Source: a virus
Reading direction: 5' to 3' (one strand)
Length of the DNA: 64,000 nucleotides
IMG/VR virus record: IMGVR_UViG_3300022744_000027
Span: 1-64,000 of that record
Positions 8,202 to 17,017 of the stretch are shown piece after piece. How positions within the stretch are numbered: position 1 is the first letter of the stretch; every line of letters starts with the position of its first letter. The notes below the pieces were generated by a model, which saw only the letters and a list, made by a program, of their open reading frames with translations, did not search any database and was not told the origin of the DNA. The position numbers and the translations under genes were made by a program.

Positions 8202-8843
8202 TCAGGCGAGGGCGATCTTTTGGATCAAGCCCGGCTCAATTGGGTGATTGCCGCGTAAGCTAACGCTCACCACATTGAGTTCTTTGCCGCTGATCTTCCC
8301 GGCATCGAAAGCTGCATTAGCCTTGGCGAAAAACTGCTCGGGCGTGACACCCGCATCAGCATTGGCCTTGGCCATCGTGTCGCCAATAGCGGGCTTCTCG
8401 ATCACGGACAGCATGGCTTTGCGGCCGCGACCTTGTGACGAGAGGCTGGCCACTTGGGCAGACAACGATTTGATCATGTCGCCTTGCTTGCGCACGACGG
8501 TATTAAATGAGTCCAACGCCTTGGCCAGCACATCATCGGACTGGGTCTGGCGTGCCATTAGGGACTTCACCAGATCGGTGGCGTCGACGGCTTCATGGCT
8601 TGCACCAGACTCGTCGGTGAACGCGAAAGATTTGCCGAAGTCTGGTTTGTCGCCAGCGGCAGCAGGTGCGGCAGGTGCGGCGCCACCATCGGCAGCAGCT
8701 GCTGCAATTGCGGCGTCGTCACCATCTTCGTCGTCTTCATCTTCGACGGGCGCAGGTGGCTCAGCGATAGCCTTGGCCATCGTGTCGGTTTCGGTGCTAA
8801 TAGCACCAAGCTCTTCAAGGAGCGCTTCAAAGTTCTTGCTCAT
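8202..8843 (-). CDS. scaffold-like capsid assembly protein
   Basis: 213 residues. Residues 30-75 are an acidic, alanine/proline-rich low-complexity stretch, followed by a helical region (85-140) with heptad-like spacing and a basic C-terminus (R-G-R-G-R-K at about 135). Acidic plus coiled-coil proteins encoded between protease and major capsid genes usually act as scaffolds or decoration precursors. The ATG overlaps the stop of the protease gene by four bases. Role inferred from composition and position. Confidence 0.55.
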   Translation of the reverse strand: MSKNFEALLEELGAISTETDTMAKAIAEPPAPVEDEDDEDGDDAAIAAAAADGGAAPAAPAAAGDKPDFGKSFAFTDESGASHEAVDATDLVKSLMARQTQSDDVLAKALDSFNTVVRKQGDMIKSLSAQVASLSSQGRGRKAMLSVIEKPAIGDTMAKANADAGVTPEQFFAKANAAFDAGKISGKELNVVSVSLRGNHPIEPGLIQKIALA

Positions 8844-9748
8844 TTAATTCTCCGGTTTTTGGAAAGACCTGATTTTAGATCGCCTAGAAAGCGATCCACC
8901 CACTCGGCCGACTCATCGAGCGAGAGCACGAAGGCTTCTGCGCTGTAGTGCATCAAGCCATTCGCAGACGTGTCGCTGACCTTGCCGCTTTTGACGGCGG
9001 CCGCGAGACGTTCACGAAAGTCGAAATATGACTTCGGGGAGCGCGACCCACCGTCCAAGGACTGAGTGGTCAGTGCGGCTCCGCCGGTTTTTGCTGTGGC
9101 ATCCGTGGCATACGAGGCTTCGAGGGCTTTGGCCATGTCAAAGCCGCCCGCGCCCCAGGACTTCGCCAAGACACCGAAAGGGATTGTAGACACACCACCG
9201 ACGGTTTGATTCACCGGGTGCTGGCTGAGTGCGATGTTTGTCCAGCGCACGCCACTGACGACGCCAACGCGGTCGCCGGTATCGGGGTCGATGCGGGTGG
9301 ACTTGGCTAACACCTTGCCACCAACGCTGGGGTACCACTTGCGGGGCGGGTTCAGCTTCGTCATGCTGTCCCACACCTCATTGGCGCGCTGGGCTAGTGG
9401 CGTGTCGCCGGTAAAGAGTTGGGCCTTCACGAAGGTCGATGCGCCGCTCACACGGACATCAACGGGCGTGCCGATTTCCCAATGCTCTGGGTTGTCGATG
9501 CCGTACATCTTGGCGACGGCTGGCATTGATTTGTGGTCGAGGTCGATGTTGCCGAACTTGAGGTAGTGCCCGGCCGACTCTTCAAGAGCCTTTGCCAGCA
9601 CGATCTCGTTCTGCTGGTCTCGCGCTTCGCGGGAAGCCTCCAGATAGACGAATCGACCCCCGCCTTCCTGAGCAGGCGTGGCTTTCAGCATCATTTCGAT
9701 ACTGAGGTAATCGGGGAGGTCCGCAATCAGCTGCGCTTCGCTGGTCAT
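8840..9748 (-). CDS. prohead maturation protease (U35/S78-like serine protease)
   Basis: 302 residues; ATG at 9748 exactly 15 bases after a GTCGTGA core. Candidate catalytic residues are the His in N-I-D-L-D-H-K-S (about 74) and the Ser in K-W-Y-P-S-V-G-G (about 145), the order found in the herpes-assemblin-like prohead proteases. The C-terminal third (200-300) lacks protease features and contains residues similar in style to scaffold (A-K-A-L-E-A-S-Y, matching the A-L-E-A-S-S-Y of the capsid N-terminus). Expected to cleave scaffold and capsid N-termini during head maturation. Confidence 0.65.
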   Translation of the reverse strand: MTSEAQLIADLPDYLSIEMMLKATPAQEGGGRFVYLEASREARDQQNEIVLAKALEESAGHYLKFGNIDLDHKSMPAVAKMYGIDNPEHWEIGTPVDVRVSGASTFVKAQLFTGDTPLAQRANEVWDSMTKLNPPRKWYPSVGGKVLAKSTRIDPDTGDRVGVVSGVRWTNIALSQHPVNQTVGGVSTIPFGVLAKSWGAGGFDMAKALEASYATDATAKTGGAALTTQSLDGGSRSPKSYFDFRERLAAAVKSGKVSDTSANGLMHYSAEAFVLSLDESAEWVDRFLGDLKSGLSKNRRIK

Positions 9749-9770
9749 GAGCGAATTCTTGCGTCACGAC
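9749..9770 (-). promoter_or_regulatory. late-type promoter element for the head operon
   Basis: GTCGTGAC core at 9770-9763, -10-like AAGAAT at -12 to -7, ATG 15 bases after the 7-base core. No ribosome site in between. Confidence 0.6.
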
Positions 9771-9796
9771 TGAGAGCGCGGTGGCACCGCTCGGAT

Positions 9797-10054
9797 TTAC
9801 TCGCCCAGCGCCTGCCGTGCCTTCGCAATAACGGTGGCGAGCTGGCCGCGTTCATTAATTAGGGACAGATAGCGTTCTTGCGACGCATCGGGTGCAGTCT
9901 CGACGCCGGGGTGCAGGCGCTCGATGGCGGCATTCACCTCGTCAAGCCGGGACGTTGCGCTTTGCAGGATGCGGCGCTCGGCGGCCTCGGTCTTGGTGGC
10001 CAGGCTGTGCAGCTCACCCAGGTGAGCTCGGGTGTTCTCGATGTGCTTCTTCAT
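9797..10054 (-). CDS. small coiled-coil protein
   Basis: 85 residues, almost entirely helical and charged, with heptad-like leucines (H-S-L-A-T-K-T-E-A and R-L-D-E-V-N-A-A-I-E-R-L). No known domain. Its ATG overlaps the stop of the secreted small protein upstream (ATGA). It is the last gene of the transcript that begins with the SNF2-like gene. Confidence 0.5.
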   Translation of the reverse strand: MKKHIENTRAHLGELHSLATKTEAAERRILQSATSRLDEVNAAIERLHPGVETAPDASQERYLSLINERGQLATVIAKARQALGE

Positions 10055-10245
10055 TTGCGCACCTCAGCGAGACACTGCGCCCGAAGGTCGGCCCGCTGGA
10101 TCGAGTAGCACTGGCTGGGCTCCCGGTGGGCTCGCGCCAGACACATGGTGCGGGCGTCGGCGTCCTGGATGTTGTAGCAAGCGCTGGTATTTGCGACTGC
10201 GCCGGTTGCGGCGAATGCAAGGATTAGTACGGCAAGAGTTCTCAT
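10051..10245 (-). CDS. small secreted protein with two Cys repeats
   Basis: 64 residues: a signal peptide (MRTLAVLILAFAATGAVA) followed by two copies of the pattern C-Y-x-I-Q-x-A-D-x-R-x-x-C-L-A. Four cysteines suggest two disulfides in the periplasm. A GAGG ribosome site lies 13 bases upstream. The function is unknown; it could act in the envelope during entry or lysis, but nothing in the sequence proves it. Confidence 0.55.
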   Translation of the reverse strand: MRTLAVLILAFAATGAVANTSACYNIQDADARTMCLARAHREPSQCYSIQRADLRAQCLAEVRK

Positions 10246-10259
10246 GGCGTGAGGTTACC

Positions 10260-13200
10260 TCAAAACAAACCCTGCTGGTCGGACTGCGCTGCCGCGCGCC
10301 GGGCCGCAATGGCACCAGCCACGCCAGTATCGTCAAGACCATCCAGCGGCGAAGCCATCATATTCTTCAAGCCATACTTGCGGTCGAGGCGCTCGCGGCT
10401 GCGGCGTTCCTCCGGGTGGTCACCCTGTAGGTCGATCAGCTCCACGCCCTTCTTCTGTCCCAGCCGGTGAATGCGGGCATTCCGCTGACTGTGAGTTTTT
10501 GCGGTTTGGCTGATGTCGTGCTGGATCAGGAACTGGCCCGATTGCAGGTTCATGCCAACGGCGCCAGCGTCGGACGCAATCAGCACGTCGGCCTGCGCCT
10601 CGCCCTGCTCCGGGTTGAACATGCGGCGCTTGGCGTCTTTCTCCTTGGCGCTGTCGCTGCCCGTGATGACCACGACCTTGCGCCCAGCCTTCTCCATGGC
10701 GGCCTTGTACTGGCTGACGGCCTCGCGGTTGCGGGCGAAGATCACGCCCTGCTTGCCTGGGCGCGCCTGCACCATCTCCACGGCGCGCTGCACTTTGGCG
10801 TTGTCGGGGTGGGTGTTGATGACGCGGTTCACCGCCGACGACTTGAGCATGCCCACGGCTTTCTGGAGCTTGGAGGCCACAGCCTCGTGCTCCGCCTCTG
10901 GCACGCCATCAAATGAACCCGGCGAAATATGGCGCACGGCCTCCACGTCCACCTTGCCAGCGCGCTGCGCCAGGCGTGCGCGGGCCAAGTGCTTGTCGAG
11001 CTCGCCCAGCGCCTGCTGCTGCCCCTTGGACAGTGGCACGGTCTCTGTGCTGCGGCTGACAGCGACGTCGGGTGTGATAGAGGTCGGGAACACGTAGCGG
11101 GCCATTTCCCGCTGCAGCGCGTCCTTGCTTGCGATTGTGTCGGCACCGTAGCGGCGCATGAAGGCCGCCCGGTCGCCGTAGCGCTGCGGGTCCATCTTTT
11201 GCAGCATCGAGTGAATCTCGCTGGCGTCGTTCTTTACCGGGTCGCCTGACGAGAGCACGTGGTACGGGGTGTGGTGGCCGACCGCCTCGATGACGTTGGC
11301 CAGGCTGGAATTTTCCTTCCCCGCCCGATTCAGGGTGTCATGGGACTCGTCCACAAACGAAGCGTCGAAGTTGATACCCTCTTTCGCCATCACGCCAGCC
11401 GCCCAGTCGCGCCGCTGGTCGGTGCTCATGCCCTGCAGCTTCGCCGTCATGGCGCCCTCGTCAATTCCGGCATGCTTGGCGCCGAGGTGCACCATGTCAT
11501 CGCGGAAGGATTGGTGGGTCATGACGCAGATGTGCGTGCCGGCGTCCTTGTAGGCGGCGATGCGCTCGGACTGGCTCGCGCCGGGCTGAATGTGGGTCTT
11601 GAACTTGCCGGGCTCCAGCAGGCGCAAGGCCTCGCCGGAGAATTGACCCTGCACGATGGACGGCACCATCATGATCGACCGCTTCACCTTGCCCATGCCC
11701 GACAGGTGCGCGTGAGCGCCGAGCATCATGTTAGTTTTGCCCGACCCCGCACCAGCGGCCAGCATGGCGCGCTTGTTGGCGGCCACCAGCTTGATCGCGC
11801 GCTGCTGGGCTGCGTACTTTCCCGACATCGACACGCCCCACAGCTTCGTGGGCTGGCCGGGTTTGAAGTTCTCGCCGACGTGGCCCACCATGGAAGCAAT
11901 TTGCCGCTCGGCAGCGTGCCCCAAGGTGTGGCGCTCGTCAGCCCCCAGAGGCGCGGGTGCGCCATCCTGGCCGGGCCCAGTGGACTCCGGTGCATCCTCA
12001 GACGAGAAGAACCCCATCTGCGCCTGCTCAAACGCGGCCTGCTCCTGCTTGGCGGCGTCAATCTTGTCGGCAACTGAGCCGCTGGAATACTTGCCACCCA
12101 CCCGGTTGCGCAGCCGGTCCACCAGCTCTTTGTCCTTCGCCAGCCGGGCCTCGCGGGCGGCAGGGTCCACGGCATCCAAGTGGTTGAGGTTGTTTCTGAT
12201 CGTGCGCTTGCCCAGCTTCATGGGCGCGTCCGGGTTGAGCTTGTTGTGGGCCTCGATAAACGAGCTGGCCATCTTCGAGCGAATGACGTCCTGCACGGCC
12301 TCGTAGGCGCGCTCGTTGCCACCCATGGTCTTGAGGTACTTTGACCACGTAAGGCTGCTGGCGTTGAGCTTGGCAGCCAGGCCGTCGCGGTGCGTTTTCC
12401 AGTCCTGCCAATCAGGGTTTGGCACAGTGTCCCCGAACATATCGGTAGACTCTTTCTCGGGCTCGCCGGCGATGTGTTCCTCGAGCTCCTTGCGCATGGC
12501 ACCAGCCGCGGCGTCCTCGCGGGCGATGTGTCGGTAAAAGTGCTCGCGCAGGGCAGACTGGTCCCTGTTGGTCAGCTCGCCGATTTGCTTGTAGGCCGCG
12601 GTGCCCTCTGGTGTTTCAGCCAGGGCGCGGTGGAGCGCGTCCACCGAGTGCTGGTCAATCTGGAATTTCTGCCGGTTGAGCGTGGTGCGCTCGCCACCCA
12701 AGGCGGCCACGTGGTCGTCGGCGTATTTGTCAAAGGTGTCAGCCAGCGCCTCAGCGCGCTGCTGCTTGCCGTCCGCACCCTTGAGCGGGGCCACGGCGTC
12801 CAGCGCAGCGCGGTATTCCTCCGTGCGCCCTGCCCCGACCTTTTGGAAGAAGTCGGCGGATTGCACGTCGGACAGGATGTCGGCTGGAGCATCGCCGTCT
12901 GCGGCCCGCGCACCAATGTAGGTTTTTAGGCTGGCCTGCAGGTCTTCACCAGGTTGGAACGGCTGCGCCATGCGCTCGGCCACGCCGGGCTTCACGTCCA
13001 TGACCATGTCGGGCCGATTGGCGACGCCCATGGGTAGCCAGCCGTCCTCGTCGTGGTCGCCGCGCATGATCGCCAGATTGCGCCGCACTTGGGCAATGTC
13101 CTCGCGCGCAACGGGCTTGGCCAGGCGCGACATGCCAGCAGGCGTGACGGTGAGGAACGTGTCGCCACCGACCTTCTCCATCGCGTAATCGCCGGGCTGA

Positions 13201-14810
13201 AGCCCGATGGCGCGAACCTGCGTGATCGCCGCCTCTGGCGATGTGTTGCCAAGGGATACCTGAAAGTCGCCGGAACCAGGGCCTTTCATGGCCACCACCA
13301 GCGCGGCGTTCGCCTCCATCTCGCCTAATGCCTGCCCCAAGATGCGCTGAGCATCCCCGACAGCAGCGCGGCGGCGCGAATTCAGCTCTTGGGCTACGGC
13401 TAGGTCGGCGCCTGTTTTGGCCTCGTCCGAGAGGTCGATGGCGGCCGCGGCGTCGGTCAGCTCCCGCGCCTGCTTTAGCGCCTTGGTGCTGGTGGTCATG
13501 TAGTGGTTGACGTGCCAGTCCTGGATGCCATCGGCGACGTGCTGAACCTCGTCAGGGTTGAGGTCGGAGTGAAGGCGGCGCGCCAGCACCTGAGCGGCCC
13601 CAGCAACACCCAGCACATCCACCACGGAGCGATCCACAAGCGCGTCGCCACCCACGGCCATGGCCAGTGCGTTGATGCTGTTGTACGCCCCAACGCCCAT
13701 GTGCCCACCAAGGGTCTCGTTTGGCTGAGCTCCTGCGATTTTGCCGACTTCGGACAGAAAAGCGCGGGTCTGAGCGGTGCGCAGGTCGTTCTTGAGGTCT
13801 TCCTGCACCGAAGCGTCCACGTCGTCCGTGGTCTCCAGCACGAAGGCCTTGGGCTCAACGGGTGACTTGTCCACGTCGGCGTTGGCCTCTCGGGCGGCCT
13901 TTTCGATGAGTGCGAGCTTCTTGCCCTCCCTCACCAGATCGAGGGCGTCCTTGGCGGAAATCAGGCTGGCGTCAGCCTTTGGTGCGGCGGGCTCCTTGAT
14001 GCCGGCCAGCTCCTGTTTGATCAGTTTGGCGGCGTCGCCCTTGGCCAGAGCCTTCTGCCGCTGCTCGGGCGTCATGCCGCCAGTTTTCACTTCGACCGCT
14101 TCGGATTCGAGTTTCTCCTGCGACAGCCCGGCAGCCTCGGCGCGGCCTTTGTAGTCGGCTTGGAACCCCATCCCGGCACCAGGTGGGCGAACGGGATCGA
14201 GGTCCGCGGCGGCAATCTCGTCGGGCGAATCGGAGAACAGCGGAACCTCGCCAACGCCAGCCTCTTCGCGCGCGGCGGGGCTGATCACCAACATTTGACG
14301 GCTCTGCTGGATGACCTCTTTGGCCTTGCTGAGCAAGTCGCGGTGGAATTTTGACCGCACCTTGTCGCGTGCGGATTCGGACAAATGCTCATAGTCGGCC
14401 TCGGGGAACTCCATGTCCTCGGGTGCCCAGCCTGCCTTTTTGGCGACGGCGCTGATGACCGACTGCTCGGCCTTCTTGCGCTGTTCGGCAATGTCCTTGC
14501 GGACCTGCTCCTTGGCACCATGGATGCCGGCAGCCTTGTCGGCGGCCATTTGTTCCTTGCGTGCGGCACGCTTATCGGCGGCCTTTTTTCCGGCTTCAGC
14601 CTTGTAATCAGAGTGCGATTTAACGCCTCGCAGCTTGAGGTAGTTCAAGCTGCCGCCAGCGCCACCAATGACGCGAGCAGAGCCATCCGGGTGCGGCTGG
14701 ATGAGCACGGCCTGACCCTTTGAGCCTGGGCCGTTTGGGTGGACTGTGATCCACCGCGCGTCAGCAGGAATTGCGTCAGCCTTGATGAGAAGTCGTGGGA
14801 TTTGCCGCAT
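10260..14810 (-). CDS. very large SNF2-family (DarB-like) helicase, probable virion cargo
   Basis: 1516 residues. The N-terminus (1-60: V-H-P-N-G-P-G-S-K-G, Q-P-H-P-D-G-S) is a short domain seen at the start of phage virion-associated proteins. About 60-950 is mostly helical and unassigned. Helicase motifs follow: Walker A G-A-G-S-G-K-T near 1020, D-E-S-H near 1150, and motif VI-like Q-R-N-A-R-I-H-R-L-G-Q near 1440, all SNF2-type. SNF2-type proteins of this size in phage structural regions (P1 DarB is the named example) are packaged and protect incoming DNA. The gene has its own late-type element at 15-base spacing. Packaging is inferred. Confidence 0.7.
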   Translation of the reverse strand: MRQIPRLLIKADAIPADARWITVHPNGPGSKGQAVLIQPHPDGSARVIGGAGGSLNYLKLRGVKSHSDYKAEAGKKAADKRAARKEQMAADKAAGIHGAKEQVRKDIAEQRKKAEQSVISAVAKKAGWAPEDMEFPEADYEHLSESARDKVRSKFHRDLLSKAKEVIQQSRQMLVISPAAREEAGVGEVPLFSDSPDEIAAADLDPVRPPGAGMGFQADYKGRAEAAGLSQEKLESEAVEVKTGGMTPEQRQKALAKGDAAKLIKQELAGIKEPAAPKADASLISAKDALDLVREGKKLALIEKAAREANADVDKSPVEPKAFVLETTDDVDASVQEDLKNDLRTAQTRAFLSEVGKIAGAQPNETLGGHMGVGAYNSINALAMAVGGDALVDRSVVDVLGVAGAAQVLARRLHSDLNPDEVQHVADGIQDWHVNHYMTTSTKALKQARELTDAAAAIDLSDEAKTGADLAVAQELNSRRRAAVGDAQRILGQALGEMEANAALVVAMKGPGSGDFQVSLGNTSPEAAITQVRAIGLQPGDYAMEKVGGDTFLTVTPAGMSRLAKPVAREDIAQVRRNLAIMRGDHDEDGWLPMGVANRPDMVMDVKPGVAERMAQPFQPGEDLQASLKTYIGARAADGDAPADILSDVQSADFFQKVGAGRTEEYRAALDAVAPLKGADGKQQRAEALADTFDKYADDHVAALGGERTTLNRQKFQIDQHSVDALHRALAETPEGTAAYKQIGELTNRDQSALREHFYRHIAREDAAAGAMRKELEEHIAGEPEKESTDMFGDTVPNPDWQDWKTHRDGLAAKLNASSLTWSKYLKTMGGNERAYEAVQDVIRSKMASSFIEAHNKLNPDAPMKLGKRTIRNNLNHLDAVDPAAREARLAKDKELVDRLRNRVGGKYSSGSVADKIDAAKQEQAAFEQAQMGFFSSEDAPESTGPGQDGAPAPLGADERHTLGHAAERQIASMVGHVGENFKPGQPTKLWGVSMSGKYAAQQRAIKLVAANKRAMLAAGAGSGKTNMMLGAHAHLSGMGKVKRSIMMVPSIVQGQFSGEALRLLEPGKFKTHIQPGASQSERIAAYKDAGTHICVMTHQSFRDDMVHLGAKHAGIDEGAMTAKLQGMSTDQRRDWAAGVMAKEGINFDASFVDESHDTLNRAGKENSSLANVIEAVGHHTPYHVLSSGDPVKNDASEIHSMLQKMDPQRYGDRAAFMRRYGADTIASKDALQREMARYVFPTSITPDVAVSRSTETVPLSKGQQQALGELDKHLARARLAQRAGKVDVEAVRHISPGSFDGVPEAEHEAVASKLQKAVGMLKSSAVNRVINTHPDNAKVQRAVEMVQARPGKQGVIFARNREAVSQYKAAMEKAGRKVVVITGSDSAKEKDAKRRMFNPEQGEAQADVLIASDAGAVGMNLQSGQFLIQHDISQTAKTHSQRNARIHRLGQKKGVELIDLQGDHPEERRSRERLDRKYGLKNMMASPLDGLDDTGVAGAIAARRAAAQSDQQGLF

Positions 14811-14832
14811 CGTCAGAGGATACGGTCACGAC
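14811..14832 (-). promoter_or_regulatory. late-type promoter element for the SNF2-like gene
   Basis: GTCGTGAC core (14832-14825), -10-like TATCCT at -12 to -7, ATG 15 bases after the 7-base core; no ribosome site. Confidence 0.6.
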
Positions 14833-14912
14833 GAGCATGATTCTTTTGGCTTAGAGACTTCGCCGACTTTGTGTGCTCTTACGCTGCGCCACAACAAAAA
14901 CGGGGGGCACGG

Positions 14913-15245
14913 GTGGGGGACAGCAAACACGCTCGCATTGAGCGCGCGGTAATGCTCGCTAAGTCGGACGAGGGGGTAAACGCCAGCCTGGGGGAGATGG
15001 CCGATTGCGCGTGCATGAGCCGCTTCCACTTCGCCCGCGTTTTTCGTGACGTTACAGGCAAAACTCCGATGGAGTACGTGCTCGAACAGAAGATCGAGTG
15101 CGCCAAGAGGCGACTGGCCACGGGTCGCTGCAGCATCGCGGCCGTCGCGGTGATGTGCGGATTTTCAGACCAATCACACCTGACGCGGGTGTTTAGGCGC
15201 AGCCAGGGGGAAACCCCGGCGCAATTCAAGCGCCGCCAAGAATAG
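14913..15245 (+). CDS. AraC-family DNA-binding protein (DNA-binding domain only)
   Basis: About 110 residues from a GTG at 14913 preceded by a run of six Gs; a GTG at 14871 would add 14 residues. The whole protein is the double helix-turn-helix domain: first HTH around L-G-E-M-A-D-C-A-C-M-S-R-F-H-F-A-R-V-F, second around I-A-A-V-A-V-M-C-G-F-S-D-Q-S-H-L-T-R-V-F, ending with the family signature G-E-T-P-A-Q-F. No ligand-binding domain is present. It is the only plus-strand gene between two late-type minus units, and its 3' end overlaps the head morphogenesis gene by 20 bases. It is a candidate activator of phage or host promoters. Confidence 0.8.
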   Translation: MGDSKHARIERAVMLAKSDEGVNASLGEMADCACMSRFHFARVFRDVTGKTPMEYVLEQKIECAKRRLATGRCSIAAVAVMCGFSDQSHLTRVFRRSQGETPAQFKRRQE

Positions 15246-16383
15246 CCCGCAGCTCATCGCCGAACGCTGGGTCGTCTCCCGGAGCGTCCTCGATCACAGG
15301 CACCCACCGGCCACGGCAGTGCGGGTGGGCCAGCCCGGCCGGGATTTGCCACATCTCGTCGGGCTCGCGGTCCACCAGCACGTCGCCGACGCGCTTCTTC
15401 GGAGAGGCAGAGCGGCCCACGTTGTTCTTGCCGGGCCAGATCATGGTGTCGGGGTTTTTGTCCGGGTGGTCGGCGGCGACGACCGTGACCACGCGGCCAT
15501 CGATGCCGCGGCAAAAGGCGCACGCGCCCTCGTACCGCTCGACGCGCTGCACCTTGGTGCCAGGCTTCAGGCTGGCGATGTAGCCCTGCAGCTGGGCCTC
15601 GCCAGCCTCGGTGACGGCGATGCGCCGCCAATCCCGATTGAGGGCGCCGAACTCGTCCAGCAGCTTGGTCTCCAGGCTGCTGGTGCCCGGCGGCAGGTTG
15701 CCCAGCGCCCTCTGCTCCAGATCGGCGGCCACCAAGGCGCGCAGGCGGTGGCGGGTGTTGTCGGACAGGGCCTGCACGTGCTCGGCGGCGCGGGCGCGGG
15801 CGAACGTGAGCACGGCCTGGGTGGCGGCAGACAATCCGGTGGCCTGCGCAGCCGACGAAGGCAGCGCCGCCAGAATGGCGTCGGCCTGCTTCGCCGTGGG
15901 CGTCTTGCCTTCGAGGTTGGCCTGCACCTTGCCCATCATCGTGGCCTTGGTGGCCAGCCAGTCGGCCTCGGCCACCAGCTCGCCAGCGGGCAGGTGTCGC
16001 TGCACCACGTACTCGATGGCGAGAAGGTGGTCGTCCAGCGTCCAGACGGCGGGCGGCAGGCTTTCCAGGTACAGGCGGGCCAGGGACAGCTCGGCCTCGT
16101 TCCAGCGGGAAAGCATGCCGGGCGGCGTGGGCTGGATGGATGCGGTGGGAATGTGATTCGCGCCAGACTGCCAGGCCAGCAGCTGCTGGTGCACGGCATC
16201 CAAGCGGGCCAGGCCGCGCTCGGTGAACAACTCGATCAGGCGGCGCACCAGGGGGGAATCGTGGGGCTTCCAGATTTTGTCAGAACCGTGGTCGTGGCCA
16301 TCCGACAATGCCTTGTAGAGCCCCTCCAGCATGTCGTTGGTGGCGCGGATTGGCACATGCAAGAGATCGAGGAATAAGCCCAT
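15226..16383 (-). CDS. head morphogenesis protein (SPP1 gp7 / Mu F type)
   Basis: 385 residues. The first 200 are helical. The C-terminal part carries the minor-head-protein domain: R-I-A-V-T-E-A-G at about 255, C-A-F-C-R-G-I-D-G, and the closing H-P-H-C-R-G-R-W-V-P-V. Such proteins are present in few copies in the procapsid and may be ejected with DNA. It has its own late-type element (15-base spacing) directly after a terminator, so it is transcribed apart from the portal operon upstream. Confidence 0.75.
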   Translation of the reverse strand: MGLFLDLLHVPIRATNDMLEGLYKALSDGHDHGSDKIWKPHDSPLVRRLIELFTERGLARLDAVHQQLLAWQSGANHIPTASIQPTPPGMLSRWNEAELSLARLYLESLPPAVWTLDDHLLAIEYVVQRHLPAGELVAEADWLATKATMMGKVQANLEGKTPTAKQADAILAALPSSAAQATGLSAATQAVLTFARARAAEHVQALSDNTRHRLRALVAADLEQRALGNLPPGTSSLETKLLDEFGALNRDWRRIAVTEAGEAQLQGYIASLKPGTKVQRVERYEGACAFCRGIDGRVVTVVAADHPDKNPDTMIWPGKNNVGRSASPKKRVGDVLVDREPDEMWQIPAGLAHPHCRGRWVPVIEDAPGDDPAFGDELRAILGGA

Positions 16384-16405
16384 CCGGGCAGTGTCGCGTC
16401 ACGAC
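16384..16405 (-). promoter_or_regulatory. late-type promoter element for head morphogenesis gene
   Basis: GTCGTGAC core (16405-16398), -10-like GACACT at -12 to -7, ATG 15 bases after the 7-base core. The core begins on the T-run of the preceding terminator. Confidence 0.6.
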
Positions 16406-16431
16406 AAAAAAACCCGGCACGAGGCCGGGTT
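16406..16431 (-). terminator. rho-independent terminator
   Basis: Minus-strand stem AACCCGGC / GCCGGGTT (16431-16424 with 16418-16411), five-base loop, run of seven Ts to 16406. It closes the protein-free region 16432-17017. Confidence 0.85.
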
Positions 16432-16940
16432 CAAAACTCCTGCCCAGGGAGGAAAGGCCGGCCACCTGTAGAGTGGAAGGTCGGCAAGCCTGCCGCACGG
16501 GGCATGGAGCCCACTACGGCGGCAGAGCGTGCCTAAAATGTTGATGGTGGCCGGTGCTGATCTCCGGCTTTGAGGCTATGGGCGTGTGGTGCCGCCCCGT
16601 TTTACGTCTTGTCCTGCGCCATACAGAGCGGTGTTTATCCGCACTGGGCAGCTCAGGTCTTGCCCGCACCATCTGTAGCTCCACCACAGAACACCGAACA
16701 AGTCCTAGCTCTCACGATTCGCGCATCAGCCTGCGCATTCACCATCAATTCAGCACCCGACTTGCCCGGCGCACCAGCTTGTAGCCGACAAGCAGAGGAC
16801 GGGTGCTGAATTGATGGCTCCGGGCCCTGCCCCCGGAAGGTTGTCGCGGCTCTCACGCGCATCAGCCGGGAAACCCCAGCCTGCCGGTTACGCTATCCGG
16901 CTCCGTGACGAGCAACTGAACTGCTCGCTGGTCGGCGGAA
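16432..16940 (-). ncRNA. candidate large structured non-coding RNA
   Basis: About 510 bases without a convincing reading frame, bounded on the minus strand by a promoter-like TATAGT (16949-16944) and a terminator (16431-16406). Complementary arms are frequent: 16909-16914/16922-16927, 16883-16887/16897-16901, 16819-16824/16832-16837, an 18-base-pair stem 16742-16759/16800-16817 with an inner stem 16777-16782/16788-16793, 16628-16631/16639-16642, 16550-16554/16564-16568 and 16490-16496/16519-16525. Two copies of GGCTGATGCGCG...GTGAGAGC (16867-16849 and 16731-16708) flank the long hairpin. Large ornate phage RNAs such as GOLLD and ROOL have this size and style, but I cannot show homology. A 69-codon minus frame (16653-16862) exists but crosses the long hairpin and looks incidental. 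Confidence 0.45.
16742..16817. repeat. 18-bp perfect inverted repeat with nested hairpin
   Basis: Arms 16742-16759 and 16800-16817 are perfectly complementary (CCATCAATTCAGCACCCG and its complement). The 40-base interior contains a second stem GCTTGT/ACAAGC. No T-run follows on either strand, so it is not a simple terminator. It is the strongest hairpin of the candidate RNA. Confidence 0.8.
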
Positions 16941-16943
16941 CGA

Positions 16944-16960
16944 ACTATACAACAACTTTA
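16944..16960 (-). promoter_or_regulatory. promoter-like sequence before the candidate ncRNA
   Basis: Minus strand AAAGTTGTTG directly followed by TATAGT (16949-16944). It resembles the early-type family (AAAATTRTTG...TARAAT) but lacks the CRG spacer and the GCATC start box. It lies just after the terminator at 16983-17017. Confidence 0.4.
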
Positions 16961-16982
16961 TCGGAGCAGCGCGTTCACCGCG

Positions 16983-17017
16983 AAAAAATGGTGGCGTGCT
17001 ACCAACACGCCACCATT
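16983..17017 (-). terminator. rho-independent terminator ending the portal operon
   Basis: Minus-strand perfect 12-base stem AATGGTGGCGTG / CACGCCACCATT, seven-base loop, six Ts. Between it and the gene ending at 17170 lie 152 bases with two further strong hairpins (CCGGCGG/CCGCCGG and CAGCCG/CGGCTG), so the folded region may begin earlier. Confidence 0.85.

Noticed and set aside
16653-16862. 69-codon minus frame inside the structured region
   Set aside because: It crosses the 18-bp hairpin and has no ribosome site; the residues look like translated stem sequence. An RNA explanation fits better.
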